Shown here in pieces: positions 44,660 through 54,321 of a stretch of 64,000 bases of DNA. The DNA lies in NCBI RefSeq assembly GCF_014860165.1, contig NZ_JACZKG010000075.1, forward strand, positions 62,001 through 126,000, given 5' to 3'. This stretch comes from Devosia sp. Lineage in GTDB: Bacteria > Pseudomonadota > Alphaproteobacteria > Rhizobiales > Devosiaceae. The notes under the pieces were generated by a model, which saw only the letters and a program-made list of their open reading frames with translations, was not told the DNA's origin and did not search any database. The translations under genes were made by a program, and so were the position numbers. Numbering within the stretch: position 1 is the first letter of the stretch; each line of letters starts with the position of its first letter.

Positions 44660-47041
44660 ATGTTTTCGAAGCCGCTAGATCGTCAGCACGGACAGATCGA
44701 CACCGGTTCCTGGGCTGCGAGGATGATCCATCCCCTGGCGGACAAAGGCGTCGGCACGCCCGCCAGCTTCGTTGCCAAGAGGTTCACGCTCGATAGCGTG
44801 GCCGGGCAGGAAACCCTGCTGATCAGCGCCCTTGGCCTCTATCGCGCCTTCATCAATGGCCATCGGGTCGGCAATGATCTGCTTACCCCAGGCTGGACGG
44901 TCTATGACAAGCGCCTAAGCTTCCAGACCTACGCGGTCGCAGAGCTCCTGCGCGCCGGCGAGAACCACATCGAGATCTGGCTGGCCGATGGCTGGTTGCG
45001 TTCGCAGATGATGTGGGGTCGCTCCCCGATCTTCAACACCTGGGGCGACAAGATCGCCGCCTTCGCGGAATTACGGACGGCGCCGAATGCCGGCAGTGTG
45101 CTGCTGGCCACCGACGACAGCTGGGGCAGTGGCGAACTGCCGATCCGCAAGTCGGGCATCTATTTCGGCGAAGTGTTCGATGCCCGCATCGTGCCGAAGG
45201 TCACTGCCGGCACGGAAGCCATGGCCTTTGATACCGCCACGCTGGTGCCGCACGAGACCACGCCGGTCCGTGAGCTGGCCCCGATTGCCGTCGTCAGTCA
45301 GCGGACTGATGACAGCGGCCGCACCACCTATGACTTTGGCCAGAATGTTGGCGGCAATGTCGCGCTGACCGTCAGCGGGGCCGCGGGCGCACGCATTACG
45401 GTGGAGCACGGTGAAGTCCTCGACAAGGACGGCCAGTTCTACAACGGCAACTATCGCACCGCCGCCGCCCGCATCGAGTATGTCCTGGCCGGCACCGGCA
45501 AGGAACACTATCGCCCCTATTTCACCTTCCAGGGATATCGCTATGTCCGCGTGACCATTGAAGGCAATGCCACGCTCGAGAGCATCGTTTCGGTGCCGAT
45601 CAGCTCCGTGACCGAGGTCAAGGCGGACTTCACCAGCGGCAATCCACTGGTGGACAGGTTGTTCCTCAACACGCTCTGGTCGCAGCGGGCGAACTTCATC
45701 GAAGTGCCGACGGACTGTCCGCAGCGCGACGAGCGTCTGGGCTGGACCGGCGACGCGCAGGTCTTTGCCGGAACGGCATGCTATCTCGCCGATGCCCAGG
45801 CCTTCTTTCGCAAGTGGATACGCGACCTCGTAGCCGACCAGAGGGAAGACGGCGCCGTTCCCCATGTCTGCCCCGACCCGACGCGGCTCAACCCGGAGAA
45901 CTATCCCGGTTTCTTCGGCTCGACCGGCTGGGGCGATGCGATCTACGAAATCCCCTGGCAGATGTATCTGCATTACGGCGATACCGACATCCTGCGCGAA
46001 GTGCTGCCGGCAATGGTCAAGTGGGTCGACTTCGTCTGGTCGATCAGCGATGGCCCGGTCGTATCGCCGCCACGGGCCTGGGGCGCCAGAGGCTTCAGCT
46101 TTGGCGACTGGCTACAGCCCAGCGGTCCGAGCGCCAAGCCACTTCCAACCATCGGCGATGATGCGGCTGCAACCATCTATCTGTTCATCGCCGCAACCAA
46201 AGTGGCGGGGATAGCCCGCATCGTTGGCGACAGCGCCTTGGCCGAAAGGCTGGAAGGAATGGCGCGGCTGGTCAAGGCCGCCTTTGCCGGTGAGTTCATC
46301 ACGCCGTCAGGACGCCTGGCCTATGACGACCAGACCTCCTACGCCCTTGCCTTCCTGCATGACCTCATCCCCGAGGACAAACGGGAATCGGCGAGGAAGT
46401 ATTTCAAGAACACCATCGCCCGCTCCGATGGCCGCATCGGCACCGGGTTCATCGGAACGCCAGCATTGCTGCCGGCCCTGGTCAAGATCGGAGAGCCTGG
46501 TCTTGCTGCCGACGTCTTCCTTCAGGAGGACGTGCCGGGCTGGCTGTACCAGGTGAAGATGGGCGCTACGACCATCTGGGAGCGCTGGGATGCCATCCAG
46601 CCGGACGGCACGATCTACAATCCGCAGATGAATTCCTACAACCACTATGCCTATGGCGCGGTGTGCCAGTGGCTGCTCGAAGCGGTGGCGGGATTCCGGC
46701 CGGATGCAGCGGATCCGGGCTTTGCCACCATCGTGTTCGAGCCGACGATTATCGGCGACCTGTCGCCGGTCAAGGCCAGCCACGACAGCCCGCGTGGCCC
46801 GATCCGGGCGGAATGGACAGCGACGGGCGAAACCGTGCGCTACGCGGTCGAGGTGCCTGCCGGTTCGCGCGGCGTGCTGCGGCTGCGCGACGATTACTCA
46901 GACGTTCTGGTGGATGGCGCAAGCTGGAACGGGCGGGGCGACTTTGCGCTCACGCCGGGCAGCCACGTCATCACCTTCACCTACACCCCGGTGCCGCGCG
47001 CGATGCGGAACCACAACGCCATCAATGCCCGAACGCCCTGA
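44660..47041 (+). CDS. Alpha-L-rhamnosidase (GH78)
   Basis: A 793-residue GH78 enzyme that releases terminal L-rhamnose. N-terminal beta domains (FSAL..LYRAFINGHRVGNDLLTPGWTVYDKR-type region, about residues 55-90) precede an (alpha/alpha)6 barrel with the family hallmark DCPQRDERLGWTGDAQ from 352, FGDWL with D483 and TIWERWD with E641, the usual catalytic pair positions. There is no signal peptide, so it should act on imported glycosides in the cytoplasm. It heads an operon with an ABC importer and is controlled by the divergent LacI regulator. Confidence 0.93.
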   Translation: MFSKPLDRQHGQIDTGSWAARMIHPLADKGVGTPASFVAKRFTLDSVAGQETLLISALGLYRAFINGHRVGNDLLTPGWTVYDKRLSFQTYAVAELLRAGENHIEIWLADGWLRSQMMWGRSPIFNTWGDKIAAFAELRTAPNAGSVLLATDDSWGSGELPIRKSGIYFGEVFDARIVPKVTAGTEAMAFDTATLVPHETTPVRELAPIAVVSQRTDDSGRTTYDFGQNVGGNVALTVSGAAGARITVEHGEVLDKDGQFYNGNYRTAAARIEYVLAGTGKEHYRPYFTFQGYRYVRVTIEGNATLESIVSVPISSVTEVKADFTSGNPLVDRLFLNTLWSQRANFIEVPTDCPQRDERLGWTGDAQVFAGTACYLADAQAFFRKWIRDLVADQREDGAVPHVCPDPTRLNPENYPGFFGSTGWGDAIYEIPWQMYLHYGDTDILREVLPAMVKWVDFVWSISDGPVVSPPRAWGARGFSFGDWLQPSGPSAKPLPTIGDDAAATIYLFIAATKVAGIARIVGDSALAERLEGMARLVKAAFAGEFITPSGRLAYDDQTSYALAFLHDLIPEDKRESARKYFKNTIARSDGRIGTGFIGTPALLPALVKIGEPGLAADVFLQEDVPGWLYQVKMGATTIWERWDAIQPDGTIYNPQMNSYNHYAYGAVCQWLLEAVAGFRPDAADPGFATIVFEPTIIGDLSPVKASHDSPRGPIRAEWTATGETVRYAVEVPAGSRGVLRLRDDYSDVLVDGASWNGRGDFALTPGSHVITFTYTPVPRAMRNHNAINARTP

Positions 47042-47101
47042 GCAACAGGCGGCGGCAGTGAAAACAGTCCGCATGGTGCGGGCAAAATGGGAGAGAGACC
47101 A

Positions 47102-48400
47102 ATGACCAAGACGACCCGCAGGACCATGCTGACCGGCTTCTCGGCCGGCTTGCTGGCCATGACTGCCCTATCAGGCACTGCCTTTGCGCAGAGCATCAAC
47201 CTCACTTACCTCGTTCCCAGTGGTGCCGACGGCGTCGCCATTGCAGAGGAACTGGTGAAAACCTTCGAGGCCGCCAACCCCGACATCAACATCGATATCG
47301 AGACGCGTCCTGGCGGGTCGGAGGGCGACAACCTGATCAAGACGCGCCTGGCTACTGGTACGATGGCCGACATCTTCCGCTACAATTCCGGCTCGCTGTT
47401 CCAGGCCATCAACCCCGCGCAGTTCCTTGTCGACATGACCAACGAACCTTGGCAGGCCGATGTGCAGGCCTCGTTCAAGCAGGTGGTGACGGCCCCCGAT
47501 GGTACAGTGCGCGGTGCCCCGATGGGCGCGGCAATGGGCGGTGGCATCTACTACAACAAGGCCATTTATGAAGAACTGGGCCTCGCCGTGCCCACGACCT
47601 GGGCCGAGTTCATGGCCAATAACGAGAAGATCAAGGCTGCCGGCAAGGTCGCGGTCATCCAGACCTATGGCGATACCTGGACCAGCCAGCTCTTCGTGCT
47701 CGCCGACTACTACAACGTCTCTGCCAAGGATGGCTCCTTTGCCGGCCGCTACACCGCGGGCGAGGCCAAGTTCGGGACCGATGCAGCGGCACTGCGCGGC
47801 TTCGAAAAGCTGCAGGAGACTTTTGAAGCAGGCTTCTTCAATGAGGATTTCGGCGCCGCCAAGTATGACGACGGCATTCGCATGGTTGCGACCGGCGAGG
47901 GTGCGCATTATCCGATGCTGACCTTTGCAACGACCGCCATCGCCTCGACCTACCCGGAAAATATCAATGATGTCGGCTTCTTCGCCCAGCCTGGCGACGA
48001 GGCAGAGCTCAACGGCCTGACTGTGTGGATGCCGGATGGCCTCTATGTCCCGCAGACGACACCGAATCTCGAGGCGGCCATGAAGTTTGTGGCCTTCGCC
48101 GCCAGCGTTGAAGGCTGTGAGGCCCAGACCCGCGCAGGTGGCGCTTCGGGTCCCTACCTGATCAATGGCTGCAGCCTGCCCGAAGACGTGCCGCCCGCCG
48201 TGAGCGACATGCTGCCCTACTTTGCCGAAGGCGGGCAGAACGGTCCGGCGCTCGAATTCCTGTCGCCCATCAAGGGGCCCGCGCTCGAGCAGATCACCGT
48301 TGAAGTCGGCTCGGGCATCCGCACCGCCGCCGACGGCGCCGCGCTCTACGACGAGGACGTGCGCAAGCAAGCGCAGCAGCTCGGCCTCCCCGGCTGGTAA
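47102..48400 (+). CDS. Family 1 extracellular solute-binding protein (sugar)
   Basis: A 432-residue periplasmic sugar-binding protein. The signal peptide (TTRRTMLTGFSAGLLAMTA, cleavage after about A29) contains a twin arginine, so Tat export is possible as well as Sec. The mature part has the family 1 look (LVKTFEAANPDINIDIETRP and a central GGIYYNKAIYEELGL). GGGAGAG precedes ATG 47102. It serves the MalFGK-like transporter downstream. Confidence 0.92.
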   Translation: MTKTTRRTMLTGFSAGLLAMTALSGTAFAQSINLTYLVPSGADGVAIAEELVKTFEAANPDINIDIETRPGGSEGDNLIKTRLATGTMADIFRYNSGSLFQAINPAQFLVDMTNEPWQADVQASFKQVVTAPDGTVRGAPMGAAMGGGIYYNKAIYEELGLAVPTTWAEFMANNEKIKAAGKVAVIQTYGDTWTSQLFVLADYYNVSAKDGSFAGRYTAGEAKFGTDAAALRGFEKLQETFEAGFFNEDFGAAKYDDGIRMVATGEGAHYPMLTFATTAIASTYPENINDVGFFAQPGDEAELNGLTVWMPDGLYVPQTTPNLEAAMKFVAFAASVEGCEAQTRAGGASGPYLINGCSLPEDVPPAVSDMLPYFAEGGQNGPALEFLSPIKGPALEQITVEVGSGIRTAADGAALYDEDVRKQAQQLGLPGW

Positions 48401-48408
48401 ACCCCGAG

Positions 48409-48530
48409 TGGAACCACTCCCTGGCGGTCAATTGACGGCGTCTTCTGCGCTTCCGGTGCTCACGTATTCAAGTACGCTACGCTCCGGCTCTCGAGATCGC
48501 CGCCAATTGCCACACCGGGGAGCGGTTCCA
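48409..48530. repeat. Nested palindromic intergenic repeat, copy 2
   Basis: Outer arms TGGAACCACTCCC (48409-48421) and GGGAGCGGTTCCA (48518-48530) pair with one mismatch around a core beginning GTCTTCTGCGCTTCCGGT (48440-48457), identical over 18 bases to the repeat at 23311-23432. It separates the binding-protein gene from the permeases, where a hairpin could lower downstream expression relative to the binding protein. Confidence 0.78.
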
Positions 48531-48612
48531 AGGCGGGGTCATGCGCCCTTGCACATGAGGCGGTTCCGGGTGTCTGGTCTCATCCGGGGCCGCCGACCTT
48601 GAGGAGGAGTTG

Positions 48613-49527
48613 ATGGCCGATATGACGCAGAGCGGGTTGGCTGTGACCCCCGCCAGGATTGCCGCACCGCGGCGACGCTCGCCCTATCCGGGCTGGTTCT
48701 TTCTACCCGCAGCCATCATCTATGGTGTGTTGTTCCTGCTACCCACCGTGGCGTCGCTGTATTTCAGCCTGACGCGCTGGACATTGTTCAACTCCACCTT
48801 CATCGGCCTGGACAATTTCGCTCAGTTTCTGCGCGAGCCGTTCCTGATCAAGGGGCTCATCAATACCGTGATCTATGCCGTGATCACATCGAGCATGAAG
48901 GTTGTGCTTGGTCTCTTGCTGGCGGTGCTCCTGACCAGCCAGATCGCGGCGCGCGGCTATTTGCGCTCGGTGGTGTTCTTTCCGGTCCTGGTCTCGACGG
49001 TGGGCGTGGGCATCACCTTCACGGTGCTGATGCATCCCACCAATGGCATGATCAACGAGGGCCTGGCGCTGTTGGGCATCAAGGGTCCCGGCTGGCTGGT
49101 GAACCCCAATCTGGCGCTCTATTCGGTGGCGCTGGTGGATGTGTGGAAGGGCGTCGGCCTGGCCACCGTCATCTACATTGCGGGCATTGTCGCCATCCCT
49201 AGGGATTACTACGAAGCCGCGCGTATCGACGGCGCGACCAAGCTGCAGAACTTCTTCTACATCACGCTGCCGCTCTGCCGGCCAGCGACCTCGACGGTGA
49301 TTATCCTGAGCTTTATCGGCGGCCTTCGCACCTTTGACCTGATCTGGGCCATGACGCGCGGCGGTCCGGGTTTTGCTTCCGATACGGTCGCCTCGGTGAT
49401 CTACAAGCAGTACCAGTCAGGCTTCTATGGCCTGTCGACAGCGGGCAATGTGGTGCTGTTCGTGCTGATTGCCGTGTTGGTGGTGCCGCTGACCATGATG
49501 CTCAACCGCAAGGAGGGGCATGAATGA
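48613..49527 (+). CDS. Sugar ABC transporter permease (MalF type)
   Basis: A 304-residue inner-membrane permease with six predicted helices and the EAA motif (DYYEAARIDGATKLQNFFYI) near residue 198. A strong GAGGAGGAG lies before ATG 48613. Last codons overlap the next permease by 4 bases. Confidence 0.94.
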   Translation: MADMTQSGLAVTPARIAAPRRRSPYPGWFFLPAAIIYGVLFLLPTVASLYFSLTRWTLFNSTFIGLDNFAQFLREPFLIKGLINTVIYAVITSSMKVVLGLLLAVLLTSQIAARGYLRSVVFFPVLVSTVGVGITFTVLMHPTNGMINEGLALLGIKGPGWLVNPNLALYSVALVDVWKGVGLATVIYIAGIVAIPRDYYEAARIDGATKLQNFFYITLPLCRPATSTVIILSFIGGLRTFDLIWAMTRGGPGFASDTVASVIYKQYQSGFYGLSTAGNVVLFVLIAVLVVPLTMMLNRKEGHE

Positions 49528-50351
49528 GCTTTATCCGCAAATACTGGCTCAGCGCCGTCGCCATACTGGTATCGGTCGTGGTGTTCCTGGTGCCCTTCGC
49601 CTTCATTGTCCTGACCGCGTTCAAGGACCCGAAGCAGGCCTCGCTGCTCGATTTTTCGTGGCCTCAGGGCAATTATCTATGGGGCAACATCGTCGAGGTG
49701 GTGACCACCCGCAACTGGATGCTGGTGACCGCCTTCGTCAATTCCAGCATCCTGACGGTGGCCAGCGTCGCCCTGCTGGTGATCTTCGGCGCCATGGTCG
49801 GCTTCGTGCTGCAGCGGCGCAAGACGCGGCTCAACGGGCTGATCGAATTTCTGATCCTCGCCGGTCTGATGATCCCGCCCGCCGTTGTGCCGACGATCTG
49901 GCTGCTGCAGGGCATTCAATTGTTCGGGCGGCTGCATGGGCTGATCCTGATCGAGGTGGCCTATGGGCTCCCCTTCACAATCCTGCTCTACCGCGCCTTC
50001 ATCTCCACCATTCCGCGCGAGCTGGACGAGGCGGCGATCATCGATGGGGCGCGGCCGTTCGATGTGTTCTTCAAGGTGATCCTGCCGCTGCTCTGGCCGG
50101 TGACCGTCACCAATATCGTGGTGCAGTCGGTAGCCATCTTCAACGACTTCACCAACCCGCTCTACTACCTGCCGGGCAATGCCAATGCGACGGTGCAGCT
50201 GACGCTCTACAATTTCCAGAGCCAGTTCAACACGTCCTACAATCTGCTCTTCACCAATATCGTGCTCATCACCATTCCGCCGCTGATCGTGTTCCTGTTC
50301 TTCAACCGGCAGATCGTGGCAGGCATGACCGCGGGCGCCGTCAAGGGATAA
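49524..50351 (+). CDS. Sugar ABC transporter permease (MalG type)
   Basis: A 275-residue permease with six predicted helices and the EAA loop [20 protein letters not shown] near residue 172. It forms a heterodimer with the MalF-type permease and is followed 4 bases later by the ATPase gene. Confidence 0.94.
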   Translation: MSFIRKYWLSAVAILVSVVVFLVPFAFIVLTAFKDPKQASLLDFSWPQGNYLWGNIVEVVTTRNWMLVTAFVNSSILTVASVALLVIFGAMVGFVLQRRKTRLNGLIEFLILAGLMIPPAVVPTIWLLQGIQLFGRLHGLILIEVAYGLPFTILLYRAFISTIPRELDEAAIIDGARPFDVFFKVILPLLWPVTVTNIVVQSVAIFNDFTNPLYYLPGNANATVQLTLYNFQSQFNTSYNLLFTNIVLITIPPLIVFLFFNRQIVAGMTAGAVKG

Positions 50352-50355
50352 CGAC

Positions 50356-51450
50356 ATGGCCGGACTGGAACTGAAATCGCTCTACAAGAGCTATGGCGAA
50401 GTCGAAGTCATCAAGGGCGTCGACCTGAGTGTCGACCATGGCGAGTTCGTGGTGTTCGTCGGGCCTTCTGGCTGCGGCAAATCCACCCTGCTGCGCATGA
50501 TCGCGGGGCTCGAGGAGATTACCGGAGGCGAGTTGTGGATCGGGGACACGCTGTGCAATGCGGTCGAGCCACGCGACCGCGGCATTGCCATGGTGTTCCA
50601 GAGCTATGCGCTTTATCCGCATATGACGGTTTACGAGAATATGGGTTTTGGCCTCAAGCTGGCCAAGACGCCCAAGGACGTGCGCGACGCCAAGATCCGC
50701 GAAGCGGCACGCATCCTGCAGATGGAGAACCTGCTCGAGCGCAAGCCGGGGCAGTTGTCCGGCGGCCAGCGCCAGCGCGTCGCCATCGGCCGCGCCATCG
50801 TGCGCAAGCCGGAAGTTTTCCTGTTCGATGAACCGTTGTCCAACCTCGACGCAGCCTTGCGCGTCGACATGCGCATGGAACTGTCCAAGCTGCACGACGA
50901 ACTCGGTTCAACCATGATCTATGTCACCCATGATCAGGTCGAGGCCATGACTTTGGCGGACAAGATCGTGGTGCTCAATGGCGGCGTGGTGCAACAGGTG
51001 GGGTCGCCGATCGAACTCTATCAGCGCCCTGCCAATCTCTTTGTCGCCGGTTTCATCGGCTCGCCAAAAATGAACTTTGCCCCGGTCAACGTGGACAGGG
51101 TCGAAGGCACTTCTGTGACCATCAGCGGCAAGGACATTGCCGCCATGACACTCGAAATCCCCTTGAATGCGGTCCAGGCCGGGGATGTCTTGACAATCGG
51201 TGTCCGACCGCACGATCTGGTCCCCTCGCCGAGCGGTGCCATTGTCGGGCGCATTGGTCTTATCGAGCGGCTTGGCAACGAGACCAATGTCAATATCGAG
51301 CTTCCATCAGGCGCATCCTGGCTGGCGGTTCTCGACGGCGACCAGGCCCTTCAGCGTGGTGCGTCTCTGATCATGAACCTGGACCGCGCCAAGATCGCCG
51401 TTTTCGACGCCGGCGGCCAAGCCGTAACGGCCGAGAAACCTCTGGCCTAG
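50356..51450 (+). CDS. Sugar ABC transporter ATP-binding protein (UgpC/MsmK/MalK type)
   Basis: A 364-residue ABC ATPase with Walker [10 protein letters not shown] near residue 36, signature [14 protein letters not shown] near 134, Walker [13 protein letters not shown] and a C-terminal regulatory OB-type domain (from about 240, with IGVRPHDL). It energises the importer at the end of the rhamnosidase operon. Such ATPases are often shared between several sugar importers. Confidence 0.95.
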   Translation: MAGLELKSLYKSYGEVEVIKGVDLSVDHGEFVVFVGPSGCGKSTLLRMIAGLEEITGGELWIGDTLCNAVEPRDRGIAMVFQSYALYPHMTVYENMGFGLKLAKTPKDVRDAKIREAARILQMENLLERKPGQLSGGQRQRVAIGRAIVRKPEVFLFDEPLSNLDAALRVDMRMELSKLHDELGSTMIYVTHDQVEAMTLADKIVVLNGGVVQQVGSPIELYQRPANLFVAGFIGSPKMNFAPVNVDRVEGTSVTISGKDIAAMTLEIPLNAVQAGDVLTIGVRPHDLVPSPSGAIVGRIGLIERLGNETNVNIELPSGASWLAVLDGDQALQRGASLIMNLDRAKIAVFDAGGQAVTAEKPLA

Positions 51451-51679
51451 GGCGTTGCAGCCTCAGGATTGGTCCCGGCCAGTGCTTCGGGGGCGTCCAA
51501 GGGCCGAACCGATCGACCCGGCAACCAGCAATAGAACGCTGCGCCTGCGGCGCCACGGGCCGTACCGCCCACAACTGCGCCAGCATTAGCGTCCTGCGCG
51601 CAAGCCCGCCTTTAACCGGCTGTTAGGGTTAATGATTTATTGAAGGGCATATCGTGCCGCCTGGCTCGAGGAGTTGCTC

Positions 51680-52447
51680 GTGACGTCGCTGAACCGCCTT
51701 TACACACCGCTGCGCAACCTGCTGCTTGCCGGTGTGGCAGTCGTGGCGATCAGCGCCTGCGCATCCAACCGCGGCAACATGCCTTCGCCCGACTATTCCG
51801 GCATGCCGGCCAGCCAGAGCCAGCAAAGCCTCGCAGAGCTCACTGCCCGCTACAAGGCCAACCCCAAGGACAAGGGCCTAGCCATCCATTATGCAGCCGC
51901 ATTGCGCGCCGTGGGGCAAAGCCAGCAGGCGGTTTCGGTGCTCGAAATCAGCATGGGCCAGTATCCTGGCGATGCCGATATCGCGGTCGCCTATGCCAAG
52001 GCCCTGACGGCGGAGGGCCGGTTCGAGCAATCACTACAGGTGCTCGACAATGTGATCCGCCCCGAAGCGCCGGACTGGAATGCCCTGCTGGTCAAAGGCG
52101 CGACGCTGGACCAGTTGGGCCGCAACCAGGAAGCCCGCACCCTCTATACGCAGGCTCTGGTCTTTGCCCCGGGTGAAGCCTCGATCGAGGCCAATATGGG
52201 CCTCAGCTATGCGATGACCAGCGAGTTGCCGGCGGCCGAGCAGCATCTGCGCCGGGCCGTGCAGATGCGCGGCGCCACCAGCCGCATCCGGCAGAACCTG
52301 GCACTGATCGTGGGCCTGCAGGGCCGGTTCGAAGAATGCCGGGCCATCTATGCGGCAGAACTGCCGCCCGAGCAGGTCGAGAGCAACATGGCCTATGTGC
52401 GCGCGCTGCTCACCCAGCAGAACCGCTGGGACCTGATCCAGGGCTGA
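51680..52447 (+). CDS. TPR-repeat lipoprotein, TadD-like
   Basis: A 255-residue lipoprotein. Start GTG 51680 is preceded by GAGGAG; a TTG six bases earlier is less likely. The signal peptide ends in a lipobox ISAC near residue 26. Then tetratricopeptide repeats cover about residues 50-240 (for example ALRAVGQSQQAVSVLEISMG and GRNQEARTLYTQALVFAPGE). The layout matches TadD, the tight-adherence pilotin-like protein, but no other tad genes are in the window, so the role is inferred only from similarity. Confidence 0.82.
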   Translation: MTSLNRLYTPLRNLLLAGVAVVAISACASNRGNMPSPDYSGMPASQSQQSLAELTARYKANPKDKGLAIHYAAALRAVGQSQQAVSVLEISMGQYPGDADIAVAYAKALTAEGRFEQSLQVLDNVIRPEAPDWNALLVKGATLDQLGRNQEARTLYTQALVFAPGEASIEANMGLSYAMTSELPAAEQHLRRAVQMRGATSRIRQNLALIVGLQGRFEECRAIYAAELPPEQVESNMAYVRALLTQQNRWDLIQG

Positions 52448-52531
52448 GGGTCGCGCTTCGTTTCGGGACGGTCAGTGAATGGCTGGTTCCGACCCCATCT
52501 CGGTCATTCCAGCCCTAAGCTCGAAATCCTA

Positions 52532-52704
52532 AAAGCTGCCATTTTTTCGCTACTGGGCAACAGCAGCAACGCGCCCCATATCTGCCGTTCGGGCAGGCAT
52601 TTCGATTTCCCGAAAGCGGTCGGTCTGGTTAGCGTCTCGCCCGCGTCAAAATGGGGTGGAATGCGGTCTGGCGGCTTTTAGACGCCACTATCGTAAAAGC
52701 TGCC
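52532..52704 (+). repeat. Diverged intergenic repeat, left copy
   Basis: Begins AAAGCTGCC, then GCGCCCCAT near 52571, AAGCGG-TCGGTC near 52614, GGGGTGG near 52653 and TCTGGCGGCTTT near 52667. The same landmarks in the same order recur at 54942-55090. Non-coding by appearance and typical of decaying dispersed repeats. Confidence 0.55.
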
Positions 52705-52736
52705 GTCGACAGTCTTGATTGAGATGGGAGAGGTCC

Positions 52737-53213
52737 GTGCGAGTTGAACTAACCAAGGGGAACTCTGCGTCTGAAAAGGACATCGCCTTCCTTGCACAGA
52801 AGCTTGGAACGCAGCTGCCGCCTGACCTTTTGGCATTTCTGCATCTATACGACGGTGCGGAACCAGAGCCGAATATTTTCAAGGTCGGGACAACCAACGA
52901 AGCGGGTGTGAATGGCTTCATACCGGTACGGGATATTGCCAGAGAGGCGCAAAATATCGAGAATCTCGGCGCTGGGTCTTTCCCAATCGCTTGGGCAGAA
53001 GGCGGAAACTACATCATCATCGATCGAGCATCGGGTGGTGCCGTGTTTTTCTGGGACCATGAGCTGCCCGGCAGCCCTACCAAACTGGCGGACAGTTTCC
53101 TGTCGTTCCTTGACCTTCTAGAGCCGTTCGATGCCACGACTATTCAGTTGAAGCCCGGTCAAGTGATTACAACATGGATTGACCCAGACTTCCTGAAGAC
53201 CCTCAAGAAGTGA
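52737..53213 (+). CDS. SMI1/KNR4 family protein
   Basis: A 158-residue soluble SMI1/KNR4-fold protein: EKDIAFLAQKLGTQLPPDLLAFLHLYDG near the N-terminus (quoted in part), GFIPVRDI and PIAWAEGGNYIIIDRA. Bacterial members are common immunity proteins against polymorphic toxins, but many are orphans; no toxin gene is visible here. GTG 52737 is preceded by GGGAGAGG and is preferred to an upstream TTG. It is the first gene of a small island that differs in composition from its surroundings. Confidence 0.82.
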   Translation: MRVELTKGNSASEKDIAFLAQKLGTQLPPDLLAFLHLYDGAEPEPNIFKVGTTNEAGVNGFIPVRDIAREAQNIENLGAGSFPIAWAEGGNYIIIDRASGGAVFFWDHELPGSPTKLADSFLSFLDLLEPFDATTIQLKPGQVITTWIDPDFLKTLKK

Positions 53214-53602
53214 ATCCCCAGCATCGCTAATTTCCGGCCGTCCAGACCGTGTCTGCTAGCAGGGTCGCCGGACGGACGTCCTGATGACCGAGATGGGGTC
53301 GGTTGCCGACCGGAGAGACTAGATCCTCTGCCCGCCGGATTGCGTTCGGCGAGGCGTGGAGTTTTTCTCAGAACTGACATCTTGCTCATATCCCCGATAT
53401 GCAGCCGCCAATAGTCTTTATCGACAAAGACGTTCCCGCACCTGCAGCCCAGATTGCGCTTCGGCACGGAAGGAACGAAATCTCCGCACTCGTCACAACG
53501 ATAAAATATGTCGTGGTCTTTTGGAATATCGCCGGTAGAGGCGTAGTTTGTACCGACTAATTGATGGGTGTGCTCGATCGCTTCAAGGTGGATATCTACC
53601 AT
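53159..53602 (-). CDS. Zinc-ribbon hypothetical protein with aberrant C-terminus
   Basis: A 147-residue frame. The first 80 residues look like a genuine small protein with a zinc site: CDEC at 36-39 and CRC at 53-55, then GNVFVDKDYWRLHIGD. After residue 80 the sequence becomes Arg/Ser/Pro-rich (NPAGRGSSLSGRQPTPSRSS) and overlaps the end of the SMI1 gene by 55 bases, so the natural stop codon has probably been lost. ATG 53602 has AGGTGG 8 bases upstream. Function unknown. Confidence 0.55.
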   Translation of the reverse strand: MVDIHLEAIEHTHQLVGTNYASTGDIPKDHDIFYRCDECGDFVPSVPKRNLGCRCGNVFVDKDYWRLHIGDMSKMSVLRKTPRLAERNPAGRGSSLSGRQPTPSRSSGRPSGDPASRHGLDGRKLAMLGIHFLRVFRKSGSIHVVIT

Positions 53603-53652
53603 CTGCGGATCCACCTACCCGATTGTGGCCTGCCAAGTGTATGCTGAGGACT

Positions 53653-53916
53653 ATGAGCCAACAATGTCCGATTTGTCACACGCTTGTCGCTGACAATCCT
53701 CGGTACCCCAAGTATCTTTGCCGCAACTGCGCCGCGAGGGCCGCTGACATAGACGGTCGGCCGCTTGTCCCTCGGGATGTCGGCCCCCAGGGCCTTTACA
53801 GCGCGAGCTACGCGGAAACCCGCGCACCTTACGACAGCAATGAGGTGTACGTGGATGGCGTGCCTTGCTGGGCCAGAGAAGCGCATTTCGGTGGCATCGT
53901 GATTCAGACTCGATGA
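53653..53916 (+). CDS. Small zinc-ribbon hypothetical protein
   Basis: An 87-residue protein with two zinc knuckles, CPIC at 5-8 and CRNC at 23-26, then a basic helix and a beta-rich tail (YSASYAETRAPYDSNEVYVD). GAGGA lies 2 bases from the ATG at 53653. No family is recognised. It is divergent from the other zinc-ribbon gene of the island. Confidence 0.7.
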   Translation: MSQQCPICHTLVADNPRYPKYLCRNCAARAADIDGRPLVPRDVGPQGLYSASYAETRAPYDSNEVYVDGVPCWAREAHFGGIVIQTR

Positions 53917-54013
53917 AGTCGTGGCGCGGATCGCGGTGTGTTTTCCATATGCGCTGCTGGAGCACGGACTGCTTATTCAACGTCCCTATTCGGCAGGCTC
54001 GGGTTAAGCCGCC

Positions 54014-54030
54014 CGCCCTGCGGGAGGGCG
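54014..54030 (+). terminator. Weak hairpin after the zinc-ribbon gene
   Basis: CGCCCT-N5-AGGGCG, followed by CCTTAGGGTT, between the zinc-ribbon gene and the next small gene. No U-run follows. Confidence 0.3.
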
Positions 54031-54045
54031 CCTTAGGGTTGCGAT

Positions 54046-54321
54046 ATGGTGGTGACGTTTAACGTTTCTTTTCACGAACATTTGCCAGATGACCAAATCT
54101 CGAACCTCAAAGCGATACTGCTAAGCGCCGGTATCGCAAGGGATGGAACCGACGATTTCGTCTTTGACGTCCAGGGCCCGTCCCGTGTCTCGGGAACAGC
54201 AATAAAATTGAACAACTGGGTGGAATGCGGCTTTGTGTCGTCATGGACATCTACACCGCAGCTATCTTCCGATACGCCCGGACTCGATCAATTCGCATCA
54301 GCACCCTTTCTGAATGACTGA
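54046..54321 (+). CDS. Hypothetical protein
   Basis: A 91-residue soluble frame (VVTFNVSFHEHLPDDQISNL and later IKLNNWVECGFVSSWTS) with a TTAGGG upstream of the ATG. Lower GC and atypical codon use set it apart from flanking genes. It overlaps the next frame by 8 bases. No family is recognised. Confidence 0.5.
   Translation: MVVTFNVSFHEHLPDDQISNLKAILLSAGIARDGTDDFVFDVQGPSRVSGTAIKLNNWVECGFVSSWTSTPQLSSDTPGLDQFASAPFLND

Noticed and set aside
49520..50374. 284-codon open frame on the plus strand, overlapping the MalG-type permease in another frame
   Set aside because: The permease frame has helices, an EAA loop and operon overlaps; the other is Arg/Gln-rich noise.
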